DNA of 64,000 nt from Archangiaceae bacterium (GCA_016714225.1 JADJNS010000006.1:496001-560000); one strand, 5' to 3'; counted from the stretch's first letter, positions 33,034 through 42,830 are shown. A program made the numbers and translations. Notes: generated by a model not told the origin, from the sequence alone.

Positions 33034-34118
33034 GCACGCGGGTGCTGGTGGTCGACGACAACGCGGCCTTCGCCGAGAACCTCGACGAGATTCTGGCCGA
33101 CGCCGGGTACCAGGTGACGGTCGCCCCCAGCTGCGCCGCGGCGCGCAGCGCGGCCGGGCGGGGCTTCGACATCGCGCTGGTCGACATGCGCTTGCCCGAC
33201 GGCCTGGGCACCGACCTGGCCGGAGAGCTCAGGCAGCACCACCCCGACGCGGTGGTGGTGCTGCTCACCGGCTACTCGACGGTCGAGGCGGCGGCGGCGG
33301 CGGTGCGCGCCGGGGTGTTCGCCTACCTTTCCAAGCCGTGTGCCACCGATGATCTGCTGCTCACCCTCGAGCAGGCCCGCCGGCACGTGAAGCTGCAGCT
33401 CGACAAGCGCGAGCTGCAGCGCCGCGCCCTGACCTCTGAAAAGCTGGCCGCGGTCGGCACCATGACCGCCGGGCTGTCGCACGAGATTCGCAACCCGCTC
33501 AACGCCGCCGGCCTGCAGCTGCAGGTGCTCGAGCGCCGCATCGACAAGCTCGACCCGGCGCTGCGCCCGCCGCTGCTCGAGCCGCTCACCCTGGTGCGCG
33601 ACGAGATTCGCCGGTTGGACCACCTGCTCGAAGACTTCTTGCAGCTGGCCCGGCCGCGCGAGCTGGTGAGCCGGCCGGTCGATCTCTCCGAGCTCGCGGG
33701 CCGCGTGCTCGACCTGCTGGCCCGCGACGCCGAGCGCCGCGGCGTCACCCTCGAGCGGCACCTGGCGCAGGTGCCCCCCGTCGCCGGCGACGATGGCCGG
33801 CTGCGCCAGGTGGTGATGAACCTGGCGCTCAACGCGCTCGAGGCCTCGTCGCGAGGCAAGGTGACCATGACCGTCGCCGCCCCGACCGGCGCCGGCACGG
33901 TGGTGCTCATCGTCGACGACACCGGGCCCGGGGTGCCGCCCGAGCTGCGCGAGCGCATCTTCGAGCCGTTCTTCACCACCAAGGCGCAGGGCACCGGGCT
34001 GGGCCTCGCCATCGTGCACGGCATCGTGGCGCAGCACGGCGGCACCCTGACCGTCAGCAGCGCGCCGGGCGGCGGCGCCCGCTTCACCCTCGAGCTCAGC
34101 GCGGCGCCACGAAGCTGA
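33030..34118 (+). CDS. Hybrid kinase: receiver followed by histidine kinase domain
   Basis: 362 aa. N-terminal REC (Asp52), a linker helix and a soluble HisKA/HATPase module with HEIRNP (His151), DTGPGV and GTGLGLAIVHG. There is no sensor or membrane domain. The input is probably phosphorylation of its own receiver, which makes it the second step in the relay. GTG start overlaps the previous stop (GTGA). Its 3' end overlaps the convergent ccoG gene by 23 nt, so the kinase operon and the oxidase cluster converge. Confidence 0.9.
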   Translation: MSTRVLVVDDNAAFAENLDEILADAGYQVTVAPSCAAARSAAGRGFDIALVDMRLPDGLGTDLAGELRQHHPDAVVVLLTGYSTVEAAAAAVRAGVFAYLSKPCATDDLLLTLEQARRHVKLQLDKRELQRRALTSEKLAAVGTMTAGLSHEIRNPLNAAGLQLQVLERRIDKLDPALRPPLLEPLTLVRDEIRRLDHLLEDFLQLARPRELVSRPVDLSELAGRVLDLLARDAERRGVTLERHLAQVPPVAGDDGRLRQVVMNLALNALEASSRGKVTMTVAAPTGAGTVVLIVDDTGPGVPPELRERIFEPFFTTKAQGTGLGLAIVHGIVAQHGGTLTVSSAPGGGARFTLELSAAPRS

Positions 34119-35460
34119 AGGTGGTGCGGCGCTCGGCGCCCAGGGTCTCGTCGCGCACCGTCAGCTCGAGCGGCACGGTGCCGTGCGCGGCCGCGCGGGG
34201 CAGGCTCACCACCAGCGGCACCCGCGCGCCCTCGAGCGAGCTCAGGGTGAGCTCGCGCTGGCCCAGGTCGACGGTGAGGCCCTCGGGGCCGTGCACCGAG
34301 AGCGTGAACCTGCCTGAGGCCGACCCCTTGTTCACCAGGTGCACCTCGAGCTGGTTGCGCACCCGGTCGCCCTCGATCACGAACGGCACGCCGCGCAGGC
34401 GCAGCACGTTCGCTTCGAACGGAGTGCGGAAGGTCAGGGCGAAGCTCAAGCTGCCCAGCGAGAGGGTGGCCAGCACCGCGTAGAGCAGCAGGCGCGGGCG
34501 CAGCACCTTGCGCTTGCCGCTCGCCAGCTCGGTCTGCGAGGCATAGCGAATCAGCCCGACGGGCTTGCCGATGTGCACCATCACCTCGTCGCAGGCGTCG
34601 ATGCACTGGGCGCAGGCGAGGCACTCCATCTGCAGCCCGTTGCGAATGTCGATGGCGGTGGGGCACGCCTGCACGCACTTCTTGCAATCGATGCAGTCGC
34701 CCCTGGGCGCGGCGGGGGCCTTCGCGAGCTTGCCCCGCGGCTCGCCGCGCGCGACGTCATAGGCCACGGTGATCGACTGCCGGTCGTGGAGCACCGACTG
34801 CAGCCGGCCGTAGGGGCACAGCACCACGCAGAACTGCTCTCGGAACCAGGCGAAGTCGAAGTACAGCACGGCGGTGAAGGCGGTGGTCCACACGAAGGCC
34901 TCGGGGTGGGCCGCCGGCCCGTCGGTGATCATGCCCTCGAGATCGTGCAGCGAGACGAACAGCGAGGTGGCCACGTGCGCCAGCGCCACCGACACCGCCA
35001 GATACGCGGCGTGCTTGCCCGTCGACCGCAGCACCCGGCTCAAGGGCCAGCCCTGGTCTTTCAGCTTGTGGCGCCGCACGCTGGGGCCGTCGAACAGCCG
35101 CTCGATGGGCCGGTACACCGCCTCGAGAAAGACGGTCTGGGGGCAGCCCCAGCCGCACCACAGCCGGCCGCGCCAGGCGGTGACCAGCAGCGCGGTGAAG
35201 ACGAACCCGGTGGCGAGCAGCAGCACCATCCAGAAGTCCTGGGCGTTGAAGGTGCCGCCCATGAGGTAGAAGCGCCGCGCGGCGACGTCGAGGTGTACCG
35301 CGGGGTGACCGCCCACCTGCACCACCGGCGCGGCGAGGTACACCGCGATCAGCACCGCGAAGGCCACGCGGCGCCAGGTGATGTACCGGCCCCTCACTTC
35401 GAGAGGGTGAATCGCGAGCCGGCCCCCGTCGGCGCGAATCGACGAGAGCTGGGCGGTCAT
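34096..35460 (-). CDS. ccoG: Cytochrome c oxidase accessory protein CcoG
   Basis: 454 aa. Polyferredoxin membrane protein with several TM helices, CGWGCPQ near residue 120 and two 4Fe-4S motifs (CIDCKKCVQACP and CLACAQCIDAC). The C-terminal IgG-like region ends with RRTTFSFVAPR. CcoG handles copper (Cu2+ reduction) for cbb3 oxidase assembly. It lies 4 nt downstream of ccoP in an operon, as is usual. Confidence 0.95.
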   Translation of the reverse strand: MTAQLSSIRADGGRLAIHPLEVRGRYITWRRVAFAVLIAVYLAAPVVQVGGHPAVHLDVAARRFYLMGGTFNAQDFWMVLLLATGFVFTALLVTAWRGRLWCGWGCPQTVFLEAVYRPIERLFDGPSVRRHKLKDQGWPLSRVLRSTGKHAAYLAVSVALAHVATSLFVSLHDLEGMITDGPAAHPEAFVWTTAFTAVLYFDFAWFREQFCVVLCPYGRLQSVLHDRQSITVAYDVARGEPRGKLAKAPAAPRGDCIDCKKCVQACPTAIDIRNGLQMECLACAQCIDACDEVMVHIGKPVGLIRYASQTELASGKRKVLRPRLLLYAVLATLSLGSLSFALTFRTPFEANVLRLRGVPFVIEGDRVRNQLEVHLVNKGSASGRFTLSVHGPEGLTVDLGQRELTLSSLEGARVPLVVSLPRAAAHGTVPLELTVRDETLGAERRTTFSFVAPR

Positions 35461-35464
35461 GGGT

Positions 35465-36004
35465 CTACTCCGCGAGGTCGCCCTGGGGCGCCTTGCCGTT
35501 GGGAACGTTGGTGTTCTGAATCGAGATGACGAAGGCGGTCACGTCGCGGGTGCGCTCGGGGCCCAGCTGCGGGCCCCAGGGCGGCATGCCCTTGTCCTGA
35601 AAGCCGGTCATCACCGCCTGATAGAGGTTGGTGGGCTTGTTGCCGTGAATCCAGTAGCGGTCGGTGAGGTTGGGCCCCACGTTGCCGCTGCCGTCGGCCT
35701 TGTGACAGGCGACGCAGATGGTGGTGAACACCTTCTGGCCCTCGGCCACCGCGTGGGGGTCGTGCGCCAGCGCCTGCAGCGACGCATCAGAGATGGGGTC
35801 TTGCAGGGCGAGCTTCTTCTTCTGCTCGTCGGCGAGGCGCGCGAACTCGCGGTTCGGCGTCTCCAGGAGCGTGGTCGAGTGGTAGACGAACCAATAGCCG
35901 AAGCCGAACACGATGGTGATGAACAGAATCGCCAGCCACCAGGCGGGCAGGCGGTTGTCCTCTTCTTCGATGCCGTCGAAGACGGCGTGGGGCTTGTCGC
36001 TCAT
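35465..36004 (-). CDS. ccoP: cbb3 oxidase subunit III (CcoP), mono-heme type
   Basis: 179 aa. An N-terminal TM helix (WWLAILFITIVFGFGYWFVYH) is followed by a single cytochrome c domain with CVACH and a Met ligand in GMPPWG. Classical CcoP is about 300 aa and has two hemes; this is a short, single-heme version. ATGA overlap with ccoQ. It passes electrons to the CcoO/CcoN center. A start at 36004 is consistent with the TM topology. Confidence 0.9.
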   Translation of the reverse strand: MSDKPHAVFDGIEEEDNRLPAWWLAILFITIVFGFGYWFVYHSTTLLETPNREFARLADEQKKKLALQDPISDASLQALAHDPHAVAEGQKVFTTICVACHKADGSGNVGPNLTDRYWIHGNKPTNLYQAVMTGFQDKGMPPWGPQLGPERTRDVTAFVISIQNTNVPNGKAPQGDLAE

Positions 36005-36171
36005 CGGTGTTTCTCCTCGTCGAGGGGCAGGGTGGAGACCTGCTGAAAGTCGCCGCGGCGCTTGAGCAGGAAGAGGTGCAGCAGCACGGCGGCGAAGAAC
36101 GCCACGAAGAACACCGTGGTGGCCGCCGGCAGCCAGGCGAAGGTGAGCTGCTGGTAGAAGGCGCGGTACAT
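36001..36171 (-). CDS. ccoQ: cbb3 oxidase subunit CcoQ-like
   Basis: 56 aa: one TM helix (LPAATTVFFVAFFAAVLLHLFLL) with a charged C-tail. CcoQ stabilises the oxidase. Overlaps ccoNO by TGATG and ccoP by ATGA. The identity rests on size, helix and position between ccoNO and ccoP. Confidence 0.8.
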   Translation of the reverse strand: MYRAFYQQLTFAWLPAATTVFFVAFFAAVLLHLFLLKRRGDFQQVSTLPLDEEKHR

Positions 36172-38511
36172 CAGGGCGACCCTCCGGTGGTGGCGGTCTC
36201 GACCGGCTTGGGCCCGAAGGGCACCCCGCGGTCGCGGCCGAGCCGCTGCAGGTAGGCGATCATCGCGACGATCTCCCGGTTCCACTCGACGGTGACGCCC
36301 TGGGCGGCCAGGTCGGTGGCCACCGCCTCGGCCTGCGCGCGCTGCTGGCCCTCGGCGTTGTCGATGTCGAGGTTCGAGTACGGCACGCCGAGCTTCTGCA
36401 TCAGCTCGAGCTTCCTGGGCGCCAGCTTGACGTCGAGCACCCGGCCCTCGAGCCACGCGTAGGTGGGCATGTTCGAGCCCGGGCTGGTCGAGCGCGGGTC
36501 CATCAGGTGGGTGTAGTGCCAGAGGTTGGGGTAGCGCCCGCCCACCCGGTGCAGGTCGGGGCCGGTGCGCTTGCTGCCCCACTGAAACGGGTGGTCGTAG
36601 ATGAACTCTTCGGCGCGCGACGCCTCACCGAAGCGCTGCACCTCGGGGCCGAGCGGCCGCACCATCTGCGAGTGGCAGACGTAGCAACCCTCGCGCACGT
36701 AGAGGTCGCGGCCCTGCAGCTCGAGCGCGGTGTACGGCTTCTGCGCCGCGCCGCTCTCGGGCACCGCCTGCTTCACCATGATGGTGGGCAACAGCTCGGC
36801 GATGCCGCCCACCAGCACCGCGAGCAGGGTGAAGATCGAGAACGACAGCGAGCGCCGCTCGATGATCGCGAACCAGGTGGGGCGGCCGCCGGCCTTGGCC
36901 TCTTGCGAGACCTCCCACCAGATCTTGCCCAGCACGCCCACCGCCACCACCGCGCCGATGGCCACCGGCAGCGGAGCGAGCACGAACGTCACGCCGGCGG
37001 CCAGCAAGAAGACCCCGAACCACAGCGGCTGGCCGAGCACGATGTCCTTCAGCCCCGCGCCGTCGCGCTCGGGAGGCACCACCACCGCCACCTCGACGCT
37101 GCCGTCGACCGCCTTGCCCTGCCGCGCGGTCATGATCAGGTTCCACGCCATCAGCAGGAAGCCCAGCAGGTAGAGCGTGCCGCCCAGAAAGCGCACCACG
37201 TAGAGCGGGCGAATGGCGATCAGGGTCTCGACCCAGCTCGGGTAGGTGAGCGAGCCGTCGGCGTTCACCGCGCGGAGCATCAGGCCCTGGTTCACGCCGC
37301 TCACCCACATCGAGACGATGTAGAGAATGATGCCGGTGAGCCCGACCCAGAAGTGCGCGTCGGCCGCCTTCTTCGAGTACAGCGTGGTGCCGAACAGCCG
37401 CGGCACCAGGAAGTAGAACATGCCGGCGGCCATGAACCCGTTCCACCCCAGCGCGCCCGAGTGCACGTGCCCGATGATCCAGTCGGTGTAGTGCGCCAGC
37501 GCGCTCACCGACTTGATCGACAGCAGCGGCCCCTCGAAGGTGGCCATGCCGTAGAAGGTGACGCCGGCCACGAAGAACTTGAGCACCGGGTCTTCGCGCA
37601 CCTTGTGCCAGGCGCCGCGCAGGGTGAGCAGGCCGTTGAGCATGCCGCCCCAGCTGGGCGCCCACAGCATCAGCGAGAACACCATGCCCAGCGACTGCGC
37701 CCACTCGGGCAGCGCGGTGTTGAGCAGGTGGTGCGGCCCCGCCCAGATGTACATGAACACCAGCGCCCAGAAGTGCACGACGCTGAGCCGGTAGCTGTAG
37801 ACCGGGCGCTCGGCCGCTTTGGGAAGGAAGTAGTACATGATTCCCAGAATCGGCGTGGTGAGGAAGAAGGCGACCGCGTTGTGCCCGTACCACCACTGCA
37901 CCAGCGCATCTTGAACGCCGCTGAACGCCGAGTAGCTCTTGGTCGCAGAGAGCGGCAGCGCGAACGAGTTCACGATGTGCAGCACCGCCACCGTGATGAG
38001 TGTCGAGATGTAGAACCAGATCGCGACGTAGAGGTTCTTCTCGTTGCGGCGGCCGAGCGTCCAGAAGAAGTTCACCGCGAACACCACCCAGATCGCGGCG
38101 ATGGCCAGGTCGATGGGCCACTCGAGCTCGGCGTACTCTTTGCCGGTGGGAGTAGCCGAGCGGCAGCGAGATCGCCGCCGCCAGGATGATCAGCTGCCAC
38201 CCCCAGAAGTGGATTCTCGAGAGCACGTCAGACGCCATGCGCGTCTTGAGCAGCCGCTGCGTCGAGTAGTAGACGCCCGCGAACATCATGTTGCCCACGA
38301 ACGCGAAGATCACCGCGTTGGTGTGCAGCGGGCGCAGCCGCGAGAACGTGAGCCACGGCACGTCGAAGTTGGCCTGCCACCACGCCAGCTGCGAGGCCAC
38401 CAGCGCGCCGACCAGCATGCCCACGATGCCGAAGGCGATGGAGGCCCAGATGAACCAGCGCGTTATCGAGTCGTCGTATTCGATGCGTCGGGTCTGCAGG
38501 GTGTCTTGCAC
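36171..38511 (-). CDS. ccoNO: Fused cbb3 oxidase subunits I and II (CcoNO), frameshifted near 38150
   Basis: Restored length about 779 aa. The CcoN part has about 12 TM helices and heme/CuB ligands (PLHTNAVIF, YGHNAVAFF, GPHHLLNT, GHVHSGALGWNGF). The CcoO part begins near residue 600 with an N-terminal helix, CYVCHSQMV (heme c) and a Met in SNMPTYAWL. A GGG run at about 38149-38151 adds one base; without it, PLGYS-TGKEYAELEWPIDLA continues correctly. Fused CcoNO proteins are known in some bacteria. The enzyme is the terminal oxidase with high oxygen affinity. The shift in such a conserved gene is probably a sequencing error. Confidence 0.88.
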
Positions 38512-38651
38512 GGGGTTTCCTCTTCAAGGGGAGCGAGTGAAAGGCGGTCGGCGTGCTCGGGGTCTTTCTGGCGAACCGAGCTGATGAACATGACCAGCGA
38601 GCCGGCGACCAACAGCAGGCTCACGAAGACCTGAAGTACGACGACGCTCAC
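38463..38651 (-). CDS. ccoS: cbb3 oxidase assembly protein CcoS
   Basis: 62 aa. An N-terminal TM helix (VVLQVFVSLLLVAGSLVMFI) is followed by a short tail with DPEHADRLSLAPLEEE, as in CcoS. The GTG start overlaps the ccoI stop (GTGA), and the last 49 nt overlap the start of ccoNO. CcoS is needed for heme and copper insertion into CcoN. Confidence 0.85.
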   Translation of the reverse strand: MSVVVLQVFVSLLLVAGSLVMFISSVRQKDPEHADRLSLAPLEEETPCKTPCRPDASNTTTR

Positions 38652-40978
38652 GCGCGCACCTCTTGCAGCGGCTGTGCCGGCAGCGCCGCCTTGCGCTCGC
38701 GCAGCGACAGCAGCGCGAAGGCCAGCAGCGACAGCGAGCTGAGCGGCATGAACACCGCCGCGCGCAGCGGAGTGACCTGGCCGAGCAGCGCGGCGCCTAC
38801 CGCGAGCACGTTGTAGGCGAGCGAAAAAAATACCAGCCGCTGCACCACCCGGTGGAGCCTTTGCGCGAGGGCCAGCGCGGCGGTGAGCGACTGCAGCCCC
38901 TCGCCGACGAAGAAGAACGCGGCGCGCGACGGCATCACCGGGCGGTCGACCGCGGGCGTGCCGGCGCAGAACGCGCGCCCGAAGGCCAGCGCGTCGTTGA
39001 CCCCGTCACCGAGGAAGAGGGTGTCTGACCGGTCGAGCTGCTCGACCAGCGCGGCCTTGTCTTCGGGGCGCTGGGCGGCGCGCACGTGCGCGGGGTCGAG
39101 CTCGAGCCGCGCGGCGAGCGCGTTCACCCGCTCGGGCGCGTCGCCCGAGACCAGCCACACCTGGTAGCCCAAGCGGTGCAGGGTGCGCACCTGCTCGGCG
39201 GCGTGGGGCCGCAGCGCCTCGCGAAAGTGGAACACCGCCACCTCACGCCCGTGGTGAAACAGGCCGCTGCCCGGCTCGCCGTCGGCGCGGCGGCCCAGCC
39301 GCCACTCGCCGCTGCTCACGCCCTGGCCGGGCTCTTCGTGCGTGGAGCGGTCGGCGTCGAAGCGCGCGCCGCGGGCGGCCAGCTCGCGGGCGATGCAGGC
39401 GGCGGCGGGGTGGGCGCTGCGGCTGGCCAGGTCATAGGCCGCGTCGCGCTGCTCGGGGGTGAGCGCCGGGCAGCCGCTCAGCTCGAGGCGGCTCAAGGTC
39501 AGGGTGCCGGTCTTGTCGAACAGCACCTTGCGCACCGCGCGCAGCCGGTCGAGCAGATCGTCCGACCGCGCGTAGAAGCCCAGCCGTTCGAGCCGCGCCT
39601 GCACCAGCTCGTACGCGAGCGGTATGGCCAGCCCGATGGCGCAGGGGCAGGTGACCACCAGAATGGCGGCGGCCACGTCGAGCGCAGAGTCGAGCCCCTT
39701 CGGCAGCCACACCACGAAGCCGAACGCCGCCACCGTCAGCACCCGCTTCGCCCAGCTCTTCGAGAGCCGGTTCCAGAACGCGTCGGGCGACAGGCCCTGG
39801 GTGCGGCGCTCGAGCAGGCGGGGCAGCGCGCTGGCCTCGAGCGCCGCGGTGGCCAGCGCGTCGAAGCTCTCGGCTGAGGCGTTGAAGCTCCCCGCCAGCA
39901 GGCTGGCGCCGCGCTCCACCGACTGCGCGGTCGACTCTCCCGAGATCCACTCGAGCGAGAGGCGGGCGCGCGGCGAGTCGAGCACTGCGTCGACCGGCAG
40001 CAGCTCACCGGGGGCGATCAGCAGCCGATCGCCCGAGCGCACCTGCGAGGCGGGCACCACCCGCACCGCCTGGCCCTCGACCCGGCGGCACACCAGGCCG
40101 TCGAGGCCGGCGTCTTCGAGCAGCCAGGCGCGGTTCCTGGCGATCACGCGCCGCTGCATCCACCTGCCGAACAGCATCAGGGTGATGAATGCCGAGAGGG
40201 TGTCGAGGTAGAGGCCCGAGCCGTCGCCGCGCCGCGCCTGCAGCAGGGTGGTGGCGTAGACCAGCGTGATGCCCAGCGCGACCGGCACGTCGAGGTGCAG
40301 CACGCCCTCGGCCAGCCCGCGCACCGCGCCGCGGAAGAACGGCCAGCCGCCGATCGCCACCGAGGCGGTGGCGAGCACGAGGCTCATCGCGGTGAACAGC
40401 CGGTACAGCTCGGCGTCGGCGCTCTTCGGCCCCAGGCCGAAGTAGAAGCTCACCGAGAACAGCATCACGTTCACGGTGATCGCCGCGCACACGCCCAGCC
40501 GCCAGGTGAGGCCGTCGGCGCTCGGGGTCTTCAGCGGCGGGCCGAGGCGGTAGCCGAACGCCTCGATGCGCGTCACCCACGCCAGCGGGTCGAAGGCGCC
40601 CTTGCGGTACGAGAGCTCCATGCGCCCCACGCCGGGGTTCACCACCAGCCGCACGCCGCCTTCGGTGCGCTGGAACAGCGAGTTCATCAGCCACACGCAG
40701 GCGGCGCACTGAATGCCCTGCACGTCGAGGGTGAGCGTGACCACGTCGCGCGGCGCGCGCTCGGCGGCCTCGCGCAGCGGCTCGAGCCACGCGTGGCTGC
40801 GCGCGGTGCCGGCCGAGGCGGCAGGCGCCACCCGGTCTCCCGCGAGGCCGTAGAAGCGGCCCAGGCCCTGCGCCGAGATCAGCCCGTATACCGCCTCGCA
40901 GCCGGCGCAGCAGAACTCCGCGCTCGGGGCGCCTTCGGGAATCGGGCTTCGACAATGTTTGCAGCGCACTTGGGGCAC
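38648..40978 (-). CDS. ccoI: Copper-translocating P-type ATPase CcoI
   Basis: 776 aa from a GTG at 40978. A Cys-rich N-terminus (CKHCRSPIPEGAPSAEFCCAGCEA, residues about 6-29) precedes an HMA domain (GIQCAACVW). CPC metal site (TCPCAIGLAIPLAYEL), DKTGTLT phosphorylation site and GDGVNDALA hinge are all present. CcoI supplies copper for the cbb3 center. A downstream GTG at 40969 is the only start compatible with a candidate sigma-54 promoter whose start is predicted at 40975. ccoS and ccoNO follow in the operon. Confidence 0.93.
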   Translation of the reverse strand: MPQVRCKHCRSPIPEGAPSAEFCCAGCEAVYGLISAQGLGRFYGLAGDRVAPAASAGTARSHAWLEPLREAAERAPRDVVTLTLDVQGIQCAACVWLMNSLFQRTEGGVRLVVNPGVGRMELSYRKGAFDPLAWVTRIEAFGYRLGPPLKTPSADGLTWRLGVCAAITVNVMLFSVSFYFGLGPKSADAELYRLFTAMSLVLATASVAIGGWPFFRGAVRGLAEGVLHLDVPVALGITLVYATTLLQARRGDGSGLYLDTLSAFITLMLFGRWMQRRVIARNRAWLLEDAGLDGLVCRRVEGQAVRVVPASQVRSGDRLLIAPGELLPVDAVLDSPRARLSLEWISGESTAQSVERGASLLAGSFNASAESFDALATAALEASALPRLLERRTQGLSPDAFWNRLSKSWAKRVLTVAAFGFVVWLPKGLDSALDVAAAILVVTCPCAIGLAIPLAYELVQARLERLGFYARSDDLLDRLRAVRKVLFDKTGTLTLSRLELSGCPALTPEQRDAAYDLASRSAHPAAACIARELAARGARFDADRSTHEEPGQGVSSGEWRLGRRADGEPGSGLFHHGREVAVFHFREALRPHAAEQVRTLHRLGYQVWLVSGDAPERVNALAARLELDPAHVRAAQRPEDKAALVEQLDRSDTLFLGDGVNDALAFGRAFCAGTPAVDRPVMPSRAAFFFVGEGLQSLTAALALAQRLHRVVQRLVFFSLAYNVLAVGAALLGQVTPLRAAVFMPLSSLSLLAFALLSLRERKAALPAQPLQEVRA

Positions 40979-40985
40979 CGTGCTC

Positions 40986-41001
40986 TGCGAGGCGCGTGCC
41001 G
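40986..41001 (-). promoter_or_regulatory. Candidate sigma-54 promoter of the ccoI-ccoS-ccoNO operon
   Basis: Minus-strand CGGCACGCGCCTCGCA: perfect GGCACG and a TCGCA -12 element at correct spacing. The predicted start (40975) lies inside the longer ccoI frame, so either ccoI begins at 40969 or the site is not used. No stress-regulon palindrome lies close by. Confidence 0.35.
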
Positions 41002-41062
41002 CTGCCGTGGGTCGCTCGGCACCCGGGGCGCTGGTACGCGCGTTGAATTCCCGCCTGCGCGA

Positions 41063-41737
41063 ATGGACGAGCTGACCGGACTCGGAGCGATGGCCGCGTT
41101 GCTGGCGGGCGTGGGCGGCAGCCTGCACTGCGTGCTGATGTGCGGCCCGCTGGCCTGCGCCGGCGGAGCTGCCTCGCGGCGCGCCGCGCTCGCGTGGCAG
41201 GGCGGGCGGCTGTTCGCGTATTCGCTGCTGGGCGCGGCGCTGGGCGCTTCGGGCTCGGCGGCGGTGGGCACCTTCGCGCAGGGCGCGCGCCCGGTGCTGC
41301 CGTGGCTGATGGCGGCGGGCCTGCTCGCGACCGCGCTCGACCTGCCCCGGCGCCTCGCCCCGCTGCCGGGCCTCAAGCGGGTGTCGGGGTGGGTGCTGCG
41401 GCGCAGCGCAGGCTTTGCGCCCGAGGCCCGCGCGGGTGCAATCGGTGCGGTCACCCCGTTTCTGCCCTGCGGCCTGGTGTACGGCATCTCGCTCTCGGCG
41501 CTCACCTCGGGCTCGGCGCTCAACGGCCTCGCGGTGATGGGCGCCTTCGCGCTGGGCGGCGTGCCCGCGCTCATCGCCGCGCAGGCCGGCCTGGCCGGGC
41601 GCCAGGGCTCGGTCGGTGCGTTCGCGCGGCGCGCGGTGTCGTTCGCCGCCGCGGCGGTGCTGGTGTGGCGGGCGGTCGCGTTCAGCTCGGGGTCGCACGG
41701 CGAAGGTGACGCCGCGACGCCGCCGCACTGCCACTGA
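41063..41737 (+). CDS. Sulfite exporter TauE/SafE family membrane protein (CcoH/YfcA-like)
   Basis: 224 aa, about seven TM helices, starting GAMAALLAGVGGSLHCVLMCGPLACAG and containing PFLPCGLVYGISLSAL. This subgroup sits next to ccoI in many genomes and may help copper handling for oxidase assembly. Divergent from ccoI and convergent with the desaturase gene (7 nt between the ends). Substrate not determined. Confidence 0.85.
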   Translation: MDELTGLGAMAALLAGVGGSLHCVLMCGPLACAGGAASRRAALAWQGGRLFAYSLLGAALGASGSAAVGTFAQGARPVLPWLMAAGLLATALDLPRRLAPLPGLKRVSGWVLRRSAGFAPEARAGAIGAVTPFLPCGLVYGISLSALTSGSALNGLAVMGAFALGGVPALIAAQAGLAGRQGSVGAFARRAVSFAAAAVLVWRAVAFSSGSHGEGDAATPPHCH

Positions 41738-41743
41738 GAAGCG

Positions 41744-42730
41744 CTACCGCTCGTTCGCGGGAGTGAACGGGGTGAAGTGCCGCTGCTCGGGGTCCCACAG
41801 CTTGAGGCGGAAGCAGGCGGCGACGTCGCGCGGGGCCAGGGTGGTGACCCCGGGGTGCTGCAGCGCGCCGACCGCGGCCATCGCCTCGGGCAGCCGGTAG
41901 AACGGTATCGCCGGGTTCAGGTGGTGAACGTGGTGGTAGCCGATGTTCGCGGTGCACCACTGCATCACGCGGCCCATCGGCATGTAGCTCGAGCTGTGCA
42001 GCGCGGCGCCCGAGAAGCTCCACTCTTCGCGGGTGGCGATCTGCGCCTGGGGAAAGTTGTGCTGCGCGTAGAAGAGGTAGGCGCCCATGGCGAAGGCTAC
42101 CGACATCGGCAGCGCCCAGGCGAAGAGAAAGACGTCGCCCCGGCCGCTGGCGAAGGCCGCCGCCGCGAGCGCGCCCACCAGCAGCGGCGACACCACCGCG
42201 GTGGGGTGCTTCGCCGGCGCCCGCACGAACGGCTTGAGGCACATGCCGAGCAGGAACACCGTCACGCCGGCCAGCGCGATGTTCAGCGGGTGGCGCGCGG
42301 CGCGGTAGAGCCAGCGCTTCCACCGCGGCAGCGCGGCGTACAGCCGCGGCGTCAGCACCGGGTAGCTGCCGATGTGGCTGCCGACCAGCTGGGCGGTGTG
42401 GGCGTGATGGTAGTTGTGCGTCTCGCGCCAGACCGAGGGCGGCACCAGAATCAGCTGACCGAAGCCCCAGAAGAAGGCCTTCGCCGCCGCCGAGCCGCGC
42501 AGCAGGGCGCCGTGCTGCACGTCGTGGAACAGGCAGAACGCCCGCACCACCAGCAGCGCCTCGGCGAGCGCGAACGCCACCCGCAGCGGCCAGGCCGTCA
42601 GCGCCGCGGCGCCCAGGCCGGCGGCGGCGAGCGCGGCGAAGGTCGAGACCACCGAGACGATGCTGCGCGGGCGGTCTTCGACGGTGAAGGGTCGGGTGGC
42701 GAGGAGCAGGTCGCGATCGCTTTGGGCCAT
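41744..42730 (-). CDS. Membrane fatty acid desaturase
   Basis: 328 aa from the ATG at 42730. The three His boxes are HDVQH, HNYHH and HHVHH, and the protein has about five TM helices. Introduces a double bond in acyl lipids with O2 and an electron donor. A longer frame to 42802 has poor codon use. A perfect stress-regulon palindrome lies 86-100 bp upstream, so the gene may respond to oxygen, but no -24/-12 promoter was found for this strand. Confidence 0.9.
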   Translation of the reverse strand: MAQSDRDLLLATRPFTVEDRPRSIVSVVSTFAALAAAGLGAAALTAWPLRVAFALAEALLVVRAFCLFHDVQHGALLRGSAAAKAFFWGFGQLILVPPSVWRETHNYHHAHTAQLVGSHIGSYPVLTPRLYAALPRWKRWLYRAARHPLNIALAGVTVFLLGMCLKPFVRAPAKHPTAVVSPLLVGALAAAAFASGRGDVFLFAWALPMSVAFAMGAYLFYAQHNFPQAQIATREEWSFSGAALHSSSYMPMGRVMQWCTANIGYHHVHHLNPAIPFYRLPEAMAAVGALQHPGVTTLAPRDVAACFRLKLWDPEQRHFTPFTPANER

Positions 42731-42815
42731 GGAAGCGGCGCCGGCTTGCAAGGCCCAGGCGAGAGTGGGGCGAGGTGAGCGTGCGGGGCGTTCGTGCTGC
42801 AAAGCGTGCGGGGTC

Positions 42816-42830
42816 GCGCAAGCCTTGCGC
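42816..42830. promoter_or_regulatory. Stress-regulon palindrome
   Basis: GCGCAAGCCTTGCGC, perfect 6-bp arms, in the divergent region between the desaturase and the lipoprotein at 42961. It is 103 bp upstream of the candidate sigma-54 promoter at 42933. Confidence 0.6.
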
